Positions 23,001 to 31,640 of a stretch of DNA of 64,000 nucleotides are shown here, piece by piece (position 1 is the stretch's first letter; every line of letters starts with the position of its first letter). Made by a program: the position numbers and the translations under genes. This DNA comes from Norana najaformis (lineage: Eukaryota > Annelida > Clitellata > Crassiclitellata > Hormogastridae), in NCBI GenBank assembly GCA_964023275.1, contig OZ029921.1, forward strand, positions 15,665,306 to 15,729,305. The letters are read 5' to 3'. Under the pieces are notes generated by a model, which saw nothing but the letters and a program-made list of their open reading frames with translations, ran no database searches and was not told where the DNA came from.

Positions 23001-23210
23001 CTAGCTAATTCAAGAAACCTCCTTGCTTCTTTTTAATATTAGTAACATCAAGCGCGGGAGTAATGGAAAAATGGCTGCCTTACCTGTGCACGGGCGAGAG
23101 AATTGTGCCATAATTCCACCGAAGCAGATACTGGTCATAAACAGAACAGGCAGTGAAATCGACCTCATGCATCTGAGCGATTTCATCGTTCCAAAACTCC
23201 ACGTAATCAT
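10761..23210 (-). CDS. TSPEAR: TSPEAR orthologue (whole gene, nine coding exons)
   Basis: TSPEAR (thrombospondin-type laminin G domain and EAR repeats) is a secreted protein; vertebrate work links it to hair follicle, tooth and inner-ear development. Nine exons on the minus strand (23210-23084, 20754-20201, 18679-18556, 17784-17653, 15472-15219, 14879-14693, 12986-12745, 12186-12014, 11088-10761) join with matching phases into 2121 nt: 706 codons plus a stop, close to the roughly 670 residues of the mammalian protein. Predicted order: signal peptide, TSP-N/laminin-G-like domain (about residues 45-245), linker with a C-x5-W pattern, then seven EAR repeats to the C-terminus. All borders are GT..AG. 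Exon 4 and the exact start ATG are the least certain parts. No frameshift or internal stop was seen, so the gene looks intact. Confidence 0.88.
11438..11800 (-). mobile_element. LINE 3'-end fragment in TSPEAR intron 8 (family A)
   Basis: Matches the 38470-38775 and 51765-52050 copies in blocks such as CCAGCTTATTCACAGGCGCT and GGCAAAAGGGTTCGGTTCC (shown on the plus strand). On the minus strand it runs GINSPRIATVF, then the ORF2 tail, then a (TTACGA)n end at about 11448-11466. It sits wholly within the intron and leaves the flanking exons intact. Confidence 0.65.
12014..12186 (-). CDS. TSPEAR: TSPEAR exon 8 (EAR 4/5)
   Basis: A strong acceptor (TTTTTTGTTTTCAG) precedes ACA-AGT, giving TSGASDWEFFTIKDDFYLAV, then ANTMG and SSIYIFNKVRKVFDKYQDI. 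The exon ends ACATACAG|GTAATA in phase 2. The DWEFF...YLAVAN...SIYIFN order is one complete EAR unit. Confidence 0.93.
12548..12558 (-). other. tRNA-like A box in TSPEAR intron 7
   Basis: The minus strand contains TAGTCTAGTGG, a full match to the pol III A-box consensus TRGYNNANNGG, followed by GTTGGTGCGGTGTACTG. The B box downstream is degenerate (GGTTGGCGTTC). This is probably the decayed head of a tRNA-derived SINE. Confidence 0.4.
12605..12725. repeat. (GAY)n-rich microsatellite in TSPEAR intron 7
   Basis: Interrupted GAT/GAC/AAC triplets on the plus strand, ending about 20 bp from the exon 7 donor. On the minus strand this gives runs of ATC/GTC. It is not coding. Confidence 0.8.
12745..12986 (-). 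CDS. TSPEAR: TSPEAR exon 7 (EAR 3/4)
   Basis: The acceptor (TATTATTTTCTTCGAG) precedes GT-GCG; with G from exon 6 it gives GANCSVNSVVYQWNEATSQF, then FQEIATVGAYDWTHFQLNGY and HFLALASSCF, SSVIYFWQNSEFVHFQTIE. The donor is ATCGAG|GTAGAT in phase 0. It holds the second half of EAR 3 and most of EAR 4. Confidence 0.93.
13026..13155. repeat. Tandem repeat, about 40 bp, in TSPEAR intron 6
   Basis: Three to four imperfect copies of a unit with AATTCAGTGTAGTGTAAG and a TAGAATAA spacer. It lies about 40 bp upstream (minus sense) of the exon 7 acceptor, where the branch point would normally be. Confidence 0.75.
14256..14339. repeat. 28-bp tandem repeat, three copies, TSPEAR intron 6
   Basis: Three copies of a 28-bp unit beginning GCTTAATTTGTCCTTTA; the third has one C-to-A change. 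The near identity indicates recent expansion. Confidence 0.9.
14693..14879 (-). CDS. TSPEAR: TSPEAR exon 6 (EAR 2/3)
   Basis: The acceptor GTTGTGCTGTGCAG precedes TCA-TAT-CTT, giving SYLAVANLGSRSDRPSKSII, YIWNKRHRRFQLHQELITWT, then ARDLEYFQMADKHFLAVANY. The donor is CCATTG|GTAATG in phase 1, matching exon 7. Confidence 0.93.
15219..15472 (-). CDS. TSPEAR: TSPEAR exon 5 (EAR 1/2)
   Basis: Two acceptors are possible. GAAATTGTAG before AT-CAT-TTG (15472) fits the phase-1 end of exon 4; TTTTCTCCGAG (15453) does not. The product reads HLFSPRMDYVVWHQDLVTAA, then IDLEVFRIMDEGIFLATASF, TTIFRWEKNRFTVYQSLYTL and GAQSWEYFQIGKQ before the donor AAACAG|GTGGGC. The RMDYV..HQ segment entering the first EAR repeat matches the arrangement in vertebrate TSPEAR (RLDYV..HQ). 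Confidence 0.9.
16311..16378. repeat. 34-bp tandem duplication in TSPEAR intron 4
   Basis: Two copies starting ATCACTTTGATTCGAACCCA, differing at only two positions (AACAGAAG versus AACAGCAG, and the last base). Confidence 0.9.
17316..17455 (+). mobile_element. LINE reverse-transcriptase C-terminal fragment, TSPEAR intron 4
   Basis: Plus-strand translation gives CKLDAIHQWCLRRILYIPFT, then AHITNTEVYRRT, then a stop after KSWRN. The pattern LD-x-F/I-H-Q-x-C-L-R-x-I-L ... T-N-x-E-V-x-R-R-T is the thumb region of many non-LTR reverse transcriptases. It lies antisense to TSPEAR. No catalytic motif is present, so this is a short dead piece. Confidence 0.6.
17653..17784 (-). CDS. TSPEAR: TSPEAR exon 4 (Cys-containing linker)
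   Basis: This short exon was found by eye from phase and motif. The acceptor GTTGAGACAG precedes GT-ATT-AAC, giving GINSPFYPDASCTWMDTGKI, AYDVHRRSLQVCFSGIWQQI and IVPN before the donor CCAAATG|GTAGGT. Vertebrate TSPEAR has C-T...FWFD-x-x-R-K-x-L-Y-x-C-x-x-x-x-W at this place; here AYDVHRRSLQVCFSGIW keeps the spacing. It enters and leaves in phase 1, matching exons 3 and 5. The 5' border is the least certain of the gene, because the AG sits behind only a moderate pyrimidine tract. Confidence 0.7.
18556..18679 (-). CDS. TSPEAR: TSPEAR exon 3 (end of TSP-N domain)
   Basis: The acceptor TGTGTATACAG precedes GGT-CTT-ATC, giving GLIRDLILLPGSDISSLACT, then SKSHALPEIDLPRPTVLGLK. The donor is AAGATG|GTAGGC in phase 1. 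The GL(I/V)R-x-L-(I/V)-LLPGSD string directly after the laminin-G-like fold is diagnostic for this family. Confidence 0.93.
19461..19738. repeat. 260-bp repeat, copy 1 (TSPEAR intron 2)
   Basis: Starts TCACGTTGAAGCAGTTGTAT and ends TGACACAAATGCAAC. It contains a (CTTA)n run. The second copy at 21106-21362 is in the same orientation and about 90 percent similar by eye. Confidence 0.9.
20201..20754 (-). CDS. TSPEAR: TSPEAR exon 2 (TSP-N / laminin-G-like domain)
   Basis: The acceptor TTTCTTGTAG precedes AG-TTG-AAG; with G from exon 1 it gives ELKPLSLLQYLVPDRNHLPA. The body holds the TSP-N core: TYRFQAASLFTQCDFFPEEF, SVLMTLKMSKATSRRNECVF, FDGAWHTIVLVVTADRIGLR and IDCGKRKY, ending NSLKRGLFT before the donor TTTACA|GTAAGC in phase 0. 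FPEEFS, the W-H-T strand and the paired cysteines are the family marks. A basic patch (GKRRRM and KRKYRRLRRRF) is notable. Confidence 0.95.
20826..20960 (+). mobile_element. LINE 3'-end fragment in TSPEAR intron 1 (family A)
   Basis: Matches the last 130 bp of the 38470-38775 copy (for example AATAAGCTGGTTCCCGCGAC) and ends in (GATTAC)n at 20937-20950. It lies 70 bp upstream of exon 2 in the minus sense. Confidence 0.65.
21106..21362. repeat. 260-bp repeat, copy 2 (TSPEAR intron 1)
   Basis: Partner of 19461-19738. Together the two copies flank exon 2 as direct repeats. Confidence 0.9.
22745..22822. repeat. (ATAAC)n / (ATAGC)n pentanucleotide array, TSPEAR intron 1
   Basis: About fourteen imperfect CATAA / CATAG units in a row. 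Confidence 0.9.
23084..23210 (-). CDS. TSPEAR: TSPEAR exon 1 (signal peptide)
   Basis: ATG codons at 23210, 23186 and 23168 share one frame. The hydrophobic stretch SISLPVLFMTSICFGGIMAQ followed by FSRPCT is a good signal peptide, and the start at 23186 or 23168 gives the more usual length. The donor TGCACAG|GTAAGG is in phase 1; joined to exon 2 it makes PCTELKPLSLL, which corresponds to the mature N-terminus PCT-(D)-L-(R)-PL of vertebrate TSPEAR. An upstream 5' UTR exon is not visible. Confidence 0.8.
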
Positions 23211-24713
23211 CAGCCGCCAAGCACCACATCTTTAATCACCATGGCAACATTCTGCTGCTGGTGTCGTCAGCATCGAAAGTGCATGGACTGCTCAGCTTTT
23301 CATCACAGTCTTGATTAGGGATATGATCACCGAGTTTCTGGAATCGCCATCAGTGTGCGTTTATCCATCCTATAAAACGGAATTCCAATGTCGATATAAG
23401 TGCAGAAATTTGAACATACAAATTCAATGCAAAACGATTATAGCACAGGCCTAAGCCATGATGTCAGATTTAATTTACTACATTAGATCATTTAATTTTT
23501 AATACTCTGTGTACCTTTAAATGGCAAACATACACTCATTGCTGAATAAAACAAAGTTATCATTCATCATCTTCAAAGTTATTATAAAATTCAGATTTCA
23601 GCCTATAGTCTTGTATCTTCTTAATTCTATGTCGCTCTTGCATCCATTCTTATCATATATTTGCAGTATATCTGTCTAAGTAAGTATATGTCTGTCTACC
23701 TCTCTGTTTAACCGTCTATCTATGCTTATGTCAACCTGGCGATTTTACTATCAAATTACCTGTGCATTTCTGCATATCCTGCTTCTTACCTTTTAACCTA
23801 TGACATGACTAACTTTCTTCGTCAGCACTTGTGAACTTAGCGCTTCGTCGCTTCATTAAATCTGACCAAGTTTTCTATTCTTGGCTACCGGCTCAATTAA
23901 TTTACCGCATATTATTATGGCTTGTAAGGAGCATTAGCACTTCTCATTCCTGTCCGGTATCTTCCCCAATCTTTCTTCAGCTTCGTTGATTTTCCTTTCA
24001 GCGCCTTTCATCAGCTGCCACCCTGACCTTGCCACTGATTCGTGTCTTCAGCCAGTCATCCGTGTGTACAGGTGCCCCGGCTCTTGTCATATTCCCCCTC
24101 CACCCTGCAGCGTGCCTCAGTCGGGGGGGGGGGGGGTCGTATAATATGCTAGCGCAAAGAGACAGAACAAAAAGGCGTCAGTCTACAAGCCTTCAGTGGC
24201 CCTTCATTCGCCATTTTGAGCCATCCAAAAGTCATGTTCCAGAGTTGCAGAGAACCATAACCGCCTGCTAAATTCGGAGGAATTCATATAGGCATTCATA
24301 TAAATGAAACTTATTCATGTATCTCTTATATGTTCACCATATAACCTATATATATAATATATATTATACATATACATAAACGACATGATATAAATACACG
24401 TGTGCATTCGAAAATCATTATAAAGACATCAAAGGACGCCGACAGCTAATAGATATTTTGTATTCACTTAACAGCCTCTGTAATTGTAAAGCCGCTTTGA
24501 GGCAAACGTCGTAGGTCAGTAGTCTGTTAGGTCTAAACGATTAATAGGCCGCGATATACGCAGGTTTGTCCTGGTGCGAGCGCTATATATATTTATGATT
24601 CGAACCCTATAATCAAGAACTGACTTCATAGTTGATGCCCATCATTTCCCGCCGTTAACAGTAAATCTTCCCATGACGCTTCAACAATTAGACTTCAAAA
24701 CGTTTATCGAGTT
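23211..24713. other. Region upstream of TSPEAR, no gene seen
   Basis: Expected to hold the TSPEAR promoter (minus sense). I see no clear TATA box at a sensible distance. A G13 run lies at 24123-24136. No supported exon. Confidence 0.4.
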
Positions 24714-24841
24714 TAACAGGTTAACCTCGTAGGTTTATGTAGGCTCTCATATATATATATACATACTTATATATAAGTATTTAAGTATATAAGTATACAT
24801 ATATATGAGCGCCTACATGAGCCTACGCGTTTAACCTGTTA
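24714..24841. mobile_element. 128-bp foldback (MITE-like) element
   Basis: The ends TAACAGGTTAA (24714-24724) and TTAACCTGTTA (24831-24841) are perfect inverted repeats. The arms continue pairing inward (CGTAGG..TATGTAGGC against GCCTACATGAGCCTACG) into an AT-rich loop. It is a full-length imperfect hairpin. Target duplication, if any, would be the dinucleotide TA, which is part of the ends. No coding capacity. Confidence 0.65.
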
Positions 24842-25132
24842 CATTATCGGATAGGTGTCTGAAACCGGGTGTGTGGGACATATATTCCTGTCCTTAGGTG
24901 GATCTGAATCTTTCATTGTCGGCCCAGATTAACCTAAATAGCCTATTACGCTCTTGTGTCGATGTCACTCCCCTAGTTAACAGGCTGATCTTTGCGCTAT
25001 GATATTTCCGATAACTGACAAAATTGCCGCCTAAACACAAAAACATGTCATCGCATTATACTTTAAGAGCGATGTACCATTTACAACTATGCATAATGTA
25101 GGTGCACTGCATGCACAGGCGACTGTCTGCAT

Positions 25133-25135
25133 ATA

Positions 25136-25166
<31 letters not shown>
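25133..25166. repeat. (TG)n microsatellite
   Basis: TG dinucleotide run passing into CG-containing GTGCGCGCG and GTGTGGGTGGG. Confidence 0.9.
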
Positions 25167-25169
<3 letters not shown>

Positions 25170-25791
25170 GGTGGGTAGGTGGATAGGGGTGAGGGTGTGC
25201 GTGTGTGTGTCTATGTATCAAAATAATGAAGTTGATATTCAAGGCCGTGTTTGAATACACTGCAATGAGGATTGTTTTTAAGAGCCTATAGTTGCAATTG
25301 AAATTTAATGTATTATTACCTTACGCAAAGCTAAACAAACAGGCCAGAATCCACCACTGGTGCCACACATGGGGACACGAGTGGTATAGAGTCGGACCTG
25401 CACCCACTAAATCGGACTATTTACAGGCTGGAGACTCGCCCTGGCAAAGTTTTGTGGAAACGGTAACGCTCCAGAAAGGGGCAAGATCATGAAACATGAT
25501 TATGAAAATAAGCACGATCATGAAATTGAATAGGTTTCACTGGTCAACATAGAAATCGTTACTGACTGGAAAAGGCCCCAATGTGTAGCATCTTGGTGTG
25601 CTGAACACGAATATAACCATAAACATTTTTTATTGGCTCTCGTTTTGAAAATATTTCATATAGTTCATTTTTTATGTTTCACCATGTAAATTTATGCAGT
25701 AGGACTGCGACAATATCCTAAATAAGTCTAGAATGATGTAATATTCCACCTCATTGCATAATCCCATCATGGACACATCATGCACAGTTGA

Positions 25792-25873
25792 TTACGTCAT
25801 TTTCTGATGCAATGTAAAACTACAGCCAGTCGGCTGCTGACGTAAGATGACATCAGCAGTGTACTATATAAAG
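25792..25873 (+). promoter_or_regulatory. Transposon promoter: paired CRE-like sites and TATA box
   Basis: TTACGTCA (25792-25799) and TGACGTAA (25838-25845) are an inverted pair of CREB/ATF-type sites. TATATAAAG (25865-25873) is a canonical TATA box 115 nt before the ATG at 25988. Transcription would start near 25895-25905. Confidence 0.6.
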
Positions 25874-25987
25874 CGAGTCGGAACGGTTGAGCATTTACAA
25901 TATTACAGACTTTGTGCGAGACAGTTTAAGTTACTGTTTTATAAAACTATTATTACTTTATCCATTTAGATACAATACAGAACAGTA

Positions 25988-27683
25988 ATGCCTCGGAAGT
26001 GCGTAAATACTGTGGACAACTTTTGTTACATTTTTGGGGAAGTGACATTTGCCAACCAGAAGAAAAGTATCACTTATCAAGTCAAGAAGGCATATCATGC
26101 TTACTTCGAATGCAAGGTTGGTGACCAAGACAAGCCATGGGCCCCGCATATACGTATGCTGTGCTACATGTACAACACAGCTTTCACAGTGGTTGAATGG
26201 CAAAAGACCATCAATGCCGTTTGCAGTTCCCATGGTGTGGAGAGAGCAAAGCAACCACGTAGATGACTGTTACTTCTGCTTGGTTCCTCCTCTTTCCGGT
26301 GGAATAACGAAGCAAAAGAAGTCGACAATAGTCTACCCAAACATTCCGTCAGCATTGAGACCAGTTCCACATGGTGATGGACTTCCTATTCCAGAACCTC
26401 CAGCAGAATATATTTTCCTTGATTCATCTGATGAGGACAAGGGTGAGCCGACATGTTCTTCTCCTGGTCCGTCAGCGTGCAGTGATCCCGATTTTCACTG
26501 TGGTGCATCATCAACCCCACACAGAATAACACAGGAAGAACTAAATGACCTTGTTCGTGATTTGGACTTATCCAAAAACAAGGCAGAATTGCTAGGATCA
26601 AGACTCCAACAATGGAATCTTCTAGAAGAAGATGTCACAATTACTTCATATAGAAAGCGCCATCAGCAGTTGGAACCTTTCTTTATGAAGGAAGGTAATC
26701 TGGTATTCTGTTCCAATATTGACGACCTCATGAATGCCTTACAGATCACTCATGACCCACAAGAATGGAGACTCTTTGTAGACTCTTCAACACTGAGTCT
26801 TAAGGCTGTGCTTTTGCACAATGGAAACCGTCTTCCATCTATTCCATTAGCGCATGCTGTCCACATGAAAGAGACATACGATAACCTAAAACAGCTACTG
26901 CATTCCATTGACTATAACAGGTACAAATGGCACCTGTGTGGTGATTTGAAGGTAGTTGCCATTTTAATGGGACTGCAGCAAGGATATACAAAATATATGT
27001 GTTTCTTGTGTGAGTGGGATAGCCGAGCAAGAGAGTTGCACTACGTGCGGAAGGAATGGACTCCCAGACAAAACATGGCAGTTGGACAGAAGAATATCCA
27101 GCACCCAGCTCTGGTCGAGGCTCACAAAATCCTACTACCACCCCTTCACATCAAACTAGGTTTGGTGAAGAACTTCGTGAAAGCCATGGACCGCACTTCG
27201 CCAGCTTTCCGATACCTGCATGAAAAATTCCCTCGACTCAGCGAAGCAAAGATTAAAGAGGGAGTTTTTGTGGGTCCTCAGATTAGAGAACTCTTCAAAG
27301 ATGACCGCTTCAACAACTTGCTGGAGGGTGATGCGAAACAAGCATGGAATGCTTTTCGTCTAGTGTCTACAGACTTTCTGGGGAATGTTAGGGCAGAAAA
27401 CTACAAGGAACTAGTAGAAGACATGCTCAAGCAGTACCAGAAATTTCGCTGCAATATGTCTCTGAAGATGCATTTCCTTCATTCCCATCTGGATTTCTTC
27501 CCTGACAACTGTGGTATGGTTAGTGACGAACATGGCGAACGTTTTCATCAAGATATCGCAACAATGGAGCAAAGGTACCAGGGAAAATGGCCCACTACAA
27601 TGTTGGCTGACTACTGCTGGACACTCCGCAGAGATGCTCCCGAACAGCTGTACAAGAGACAGGCAAAAAAATCTAAGAACTAG
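25988..27683 (+). pseudogene. Transposase-like protein, one 4-nt frameshift
   Basis: ATG at 25988 opens MPRKCVNTVDNFCYIFGEVT, followed by VGDQDKPWAPHI. Then a 4-nt insertion near 26150-26158 shifts the frame; after it, CCATCTTQLSQWLNG, MPFAVPMVWREQ and the rest stay open to TAG at 27681. Ignoring those four bases the length is 563 codons. The N-terminus has a Cys pattern (C-x7-C ... C-C-x2-C) that looks metal-binding. Downstream, VDSSTLSLKAVLLHNG, WHLCGDLKVVAILMGLQQGY, CFLCEWDSRA and SDEHGERFHQDIATMEQRY offer spaced acidic residues suited to an RNase-H-like (DDE) fold. I recognise this as a widely multiplied, usually unnamed invertebrate protein family. Its transposase role is inferred from the flanking inverted ends. 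Confidence 0.75.
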
Positions 27684-27952
27684 TCTATGACCTGGTTTTT
27701 ACAAATATTAACTGTAAGTGTATCACTATTGGCATGCATTGTGCGATATAAAATTACTTCATTTCAGATTACAAAAAAACTAGAGCCAATTCGGCATTTT
27801 CACTGTCATATTTGTGTTCAGCACATACAAATTGATAAGAACTGACTAATTTCATTTCAGTAACATGACTTTTGTAAAAATTTGTTGTCCAGTGTTTCCT
27901 GCGGGGGCACGATGTAAATCTTGTGATTTGTATGGTTGCATTATATTACATC

Positions 27953-27962
27953 AATAAATAAA
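27953..27962 (+). terminator. Polyadenylation signal AATAAATAAA
   Basis: Overlapping AATAAA hexamers 270 nt after the transposase stop. They lie about 60 bp outside the right transposon end, so transcripts may read into flanking DNA. Confidence 0.5.
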
Positions 27963-29841
27963 GGTCACACGTAGTCTTTAATAATTTAGGCTCATGATTT
28001 CAATTTCTTTTTACAATAATTTTTGCAATCTGTAGCGTTGCAAGTTCGCATTCCACTGTTGCAGAAGTTAATTCATCCACACCCAAGAACAACAGGAGAT
28101 AGTAACGTTTTCAATAATTTCCAAGTTGATTCTTTCCACTGTCCGAAAAATTCACAACCGGTTAAAGTATGAATATAACCAGAGAGCGTTATGCATACGT
28201 CAGGATTTAAATTTCTTACAACTTAATATATAAGTATGCTCCGAATTATAAATTTTGTCCTGATTCATACCATAACTCTTTGGCTGAAAGTAAGCTGAAA
28301 GTATGCATTAAAGACACAAGGATATCCGTATTTCTGCACATAACAACTATTTCTTCAAATTTACATGTTGGTGCATCTTTAGCGTACAGCAAATTACAAT
28401 TGCTTGCTTATGACTTGAAACCAAATGAGTGCATATGTCTTCACGCTGATTCCGCTGCTACCTCAAAGTTTGTAAAAGATCCAGGTGTACAAACCAAGTA
28501 ATTTCCACCAAGTTTGCACTTTGTTGTAGAAGTTCACGGCTAAGAAAAGTCACAAGATGACTTATTTTCACCCAAGTTCAAGTAGCTTTCCAATGTGTTG
28601 GCAAAGGGACCTCTCTCCGTGATGGATTTCTCTTCAAATTGGTCATTTATTGTTCGATTTTATAGCTTATATTTTACAGAATTCTCAAATAATTTGAAGA
28701 CGCATCTTTTATCGATTAAACACGATCACAGTAAAACCAATATCAAGTTAATCTGTGAGTTCACAAAAACTGTCATGATGCTCTTTTCTGCAAGTACATC
28801 ATTGAATCATTGCCTAACACTGGTATGTTACCTCATGTGAAGTTAGATTCATTCTGCAGCAGTAAAACACTGGTTTGCTTCATCATCTTAAGCCATATAC
28901 GTTTAATATTCATTTCAACAATATCTATCATGACTAAGTGTAGATCAACTTCACTTCTTTTCGTTTTTTAAACAAAAAATGCATTTCTTGAAATCTTTAC
29001 GTGGTATACTGCTTTATGATAAAAATTGTCTTTCACGTTGTCTTTCACCTCTAGCTGCCTAAGCATTGCCGCATGTGCTGGGTTCTAAGTCGCTGTGTTC
29101 CATTATAGTTTCTTTATTATGGCGGGCTTCAACGCTCTTAATATCGCCGCTATAATAAAAGGACGAATGACAACTTTTTACTGTATATGCCATTTAGGGC
29201 TATAGTTGTCTATGTGGATTACGTCGTAATCCAGTCGACCAATAACACATTTTAAATAGGCTGTCATTACACTTGTGACGTCTAGAGTAGGAATCCCTCA
29301 ACCTTTCAATTCCTCACTTAATTCCATGCATCAGCGCTTTTGAAAGGTACTTAAAGCTGCTATATAAAATATCGATGCATTTGTCACCTGAATGCGCCAC
29401 ACTCGACTGTTTTATGCAATCAGACCCCGTAAGAAAATCTATAGTACGTCATTAGAATTTAATAGATGCTGTAAATCATCACTTTTCACTCTGGAATACC
29501 TACATATACCTATAAGCGATATCATATTTGATCGGATGATGCCAGACTACTCGGACGTGAAACTAGGGAAGTATTCAATTTCAGATGTCAACATAAGAAG
29601 TTCTTTGACTCGATTTATGCGTCTTGATAGGATGTGATTGAAAGAGAAAGAAACTTACTCAACGGTTAATTTCGATTACGCGCAAAATGAGATGATCGCT
29701 CAAGTGACAACGACTCGAAATCAAGCGCGGAATTTGGAAGATATATCAGACGAATGTTTTCTATTTAGACCTATAGCTGCAACCAAACGACTTTTGCAGG
29801 ATTGCCGGAGCTATTTCTCCAGGTCGAATGCTATCGACTAG
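27963..29841. other. Intergenic, no gene seen
   Basis: AT-rich. The open frames at 28280-28840 and 29392-29841 lack domains, signal peptides and neighbouring splice logic. A CTGCTATATAAAAT string at 29354 resembles the tail motif of LINE family B. Confidence 0.4.
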
Positions 29842-30010
29842 CAATAAATTTATTATTATTTCTGCATTTGTTAAGCGCCATTATCTAATGAATAAGAATC
29901 AAGTGATGGCTTTGAGCAATTGTGAATGAAGGATTTGCTCAGAGGAGGCTCGAACCCGTACTCTACGCGTTACAAGCCGAGCGCTCTAACCAATCGGCTA
30001 CCGTGCCCCA
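29842..30010 (-). mobile_element. tRNA-derived SINE
   Basis: On the minus strand a tRNA-like head starts near 30009 (GGGGCACGGTAGCCGATTGG). The A box TAGCCGATTGG (29990-30000) and B box GGTTCGAGCCT (29946-29956) are near-perfect and correctly spaced. The anticodon stem does not pair, so it is not a functional tRNA. A short body follows and ends in an AATAATAATAAATTTATT tail, as SINEs do. Confidence 0.65.
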
Positions 30011-31640
30011 AAATTTAGCATATACATCTCACCGCACAGATGACAGAACACATCAAAATCACAAACTTACATACGCAAACGAAATTACTTCTACACACAT
30101 GTATTATGTACACTTAAATAGACCAAATAATTTATGTTCCAAAGCAGTCCTATAAACCTGGATTCATACCTACCTGCCAGATTGACTGCCTGACTGCCTA
30201 CTTACCTACTTGTGTATCTACCTACCTATTAGATGGGTATGTATGGATATATACCTATATATTGACTTAATTAACTACATATATACTGACTTAATTAACT
30301 ACATTCATGCATACATACATGCACACATACAAACAAACACACACGTACATACATACCCATTCTTTCTTTCTGCATTGTTAACTGTGCTGAATTATACTGT
30401 ACTGCATTGTACCGTTTCGCGTTGCGGTTCTTTTAATCACAGCACTGTTTTATGATGTAGCCCTCATGACCATGCCATGATCATCGGACGGAAAAGGCAA
30501 ACAATCTTCAGTCGATCAACACTATACCTAGGCATGCATCTTCATTGAATCCGATATATAGGTCACACACATACACACACATACACACACATACACACAC
30601 ATTCACACAAACATGCAATGCAATTACGTCTGTCAATATTAGTCATAAGTAACTTATTTTCAGATGGAGGGAGGTCTTGTATAATTTTTAGAATTTGAGC
30701 AATTATTATTTCCTGCATTTTTCTCAACCTAGAGATACGGTCTAGTATGTAAATAGCCTAAACGCAAGTTCACTTACCTGAAAAAGTTTGGCTCTTTTAT
30801 CTTAGATAGCCAATTTCTTGATTCAGTCTGAGTAAACTGTGTAATTTCTCTGTCCAGGACAAGTTCTCTTAATCCAATTCTGACCGGTTGCGAATCAGTC
30901 GTTTCTTTCGACCGGTCAGTAACGTGAATGGCTGCTCTGAGCTGTTACATCCCGCACTTACAGTCTCGCTTTCTTGTGGTCGAAGAGGATTATTTCCTTC
31001 CTGGGGAGTAGACAGAGGGGCGAACAGAAAGACCGAACGACGGACGGACAGACAGGTAGGGTTGGACGGACAGACAGAAAGAAAGACACGGATCATGCCT
31101 GAGTATCCAGTAGAATCCGTTGTGGGTGTGCTATACACGCCGTCAACAAACTCGATTCAAAGACCCGAAACGCCATTGGACATCGCCTTGAACGCAGTCG
31201 TCGATTTGTGGCCTATGGTAGGCCTGTTTTGGCAACTCGGTTGCCGAGCACCACTGATAGCTTAGTACAGCCCTATAAACTGCCAACTGATGCCGTCTTT
31301 CAAGTGATCATCTGGCAACTAATGCAACCTTGTATTGTATCACCTGACAAATAGCATAGGTATGATACTACAATTCTAACAAGTGAAGCCTTATGCTACT
31401 TCATTCGACAATTATTGGTGACCTATGTAATAGCCCCACTGAATGATCTCACAGTTAGCACAAGTCGGGCACTGCCTCTGACAGCTAACACACAGGTAAA
31501 TTCTGATAGGTGGTAACGTGGACTGTTACATGTATTAAGCTGTTGCAGGTTTCGTAATAACTAGAAGTTCAAACGGACCCAACGGGATTCGAATATCAGA
31601 TGCAGCTGTGACAAACCTCAGCTCTGTCATGAGCGACAGA
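30011..31640. other. Intergenic with CACATA repeat, no gene seen
   Basis: Interrupted TACATA runs at 30300-30355 and a (CACATA)n array at 30567-30606. A GC-richer part at 30880-31265 is open on both strands but has no recognisable domain. At 31590-31620 a string with ATTCGAATCC on the minus strand is a possible decayed pol III B box. Confidence 0.35.

Larger units (their letters stand above)
25538..27894 (+). mobile_element. DNA transposon with CACTG-type inverted ends
   Basis: The left end CACTGGTCAACA (25538) matches the inverted right end (TGTTGTCCAGTG, 27883-27894) at 11 of 12 positions. A second inverted block further in, TGTGCTGAACAC...ATTGGCTCT, spans about 25597-25640 on the left and 27784-27826 on the right. 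The flanking trinucleotide is TTT on both sides (25535-25537 and 27895-27897). It encloses one gene with its own promoter. CACTG termini with a 3-bp duplication recall the CACTA/Chapaev (CMC) superclade, but that placement is inferred from the ends only. Confidence 0.7.

Noticed and set aside
29935..30010. A functional tRNA-Thr gene
   Set aside because: The A and B boxes are fine, but the anticodon stem (CTCGG against CGCGT) does not pair and the acceptor stem is poor. It is better explained as a SINE head.
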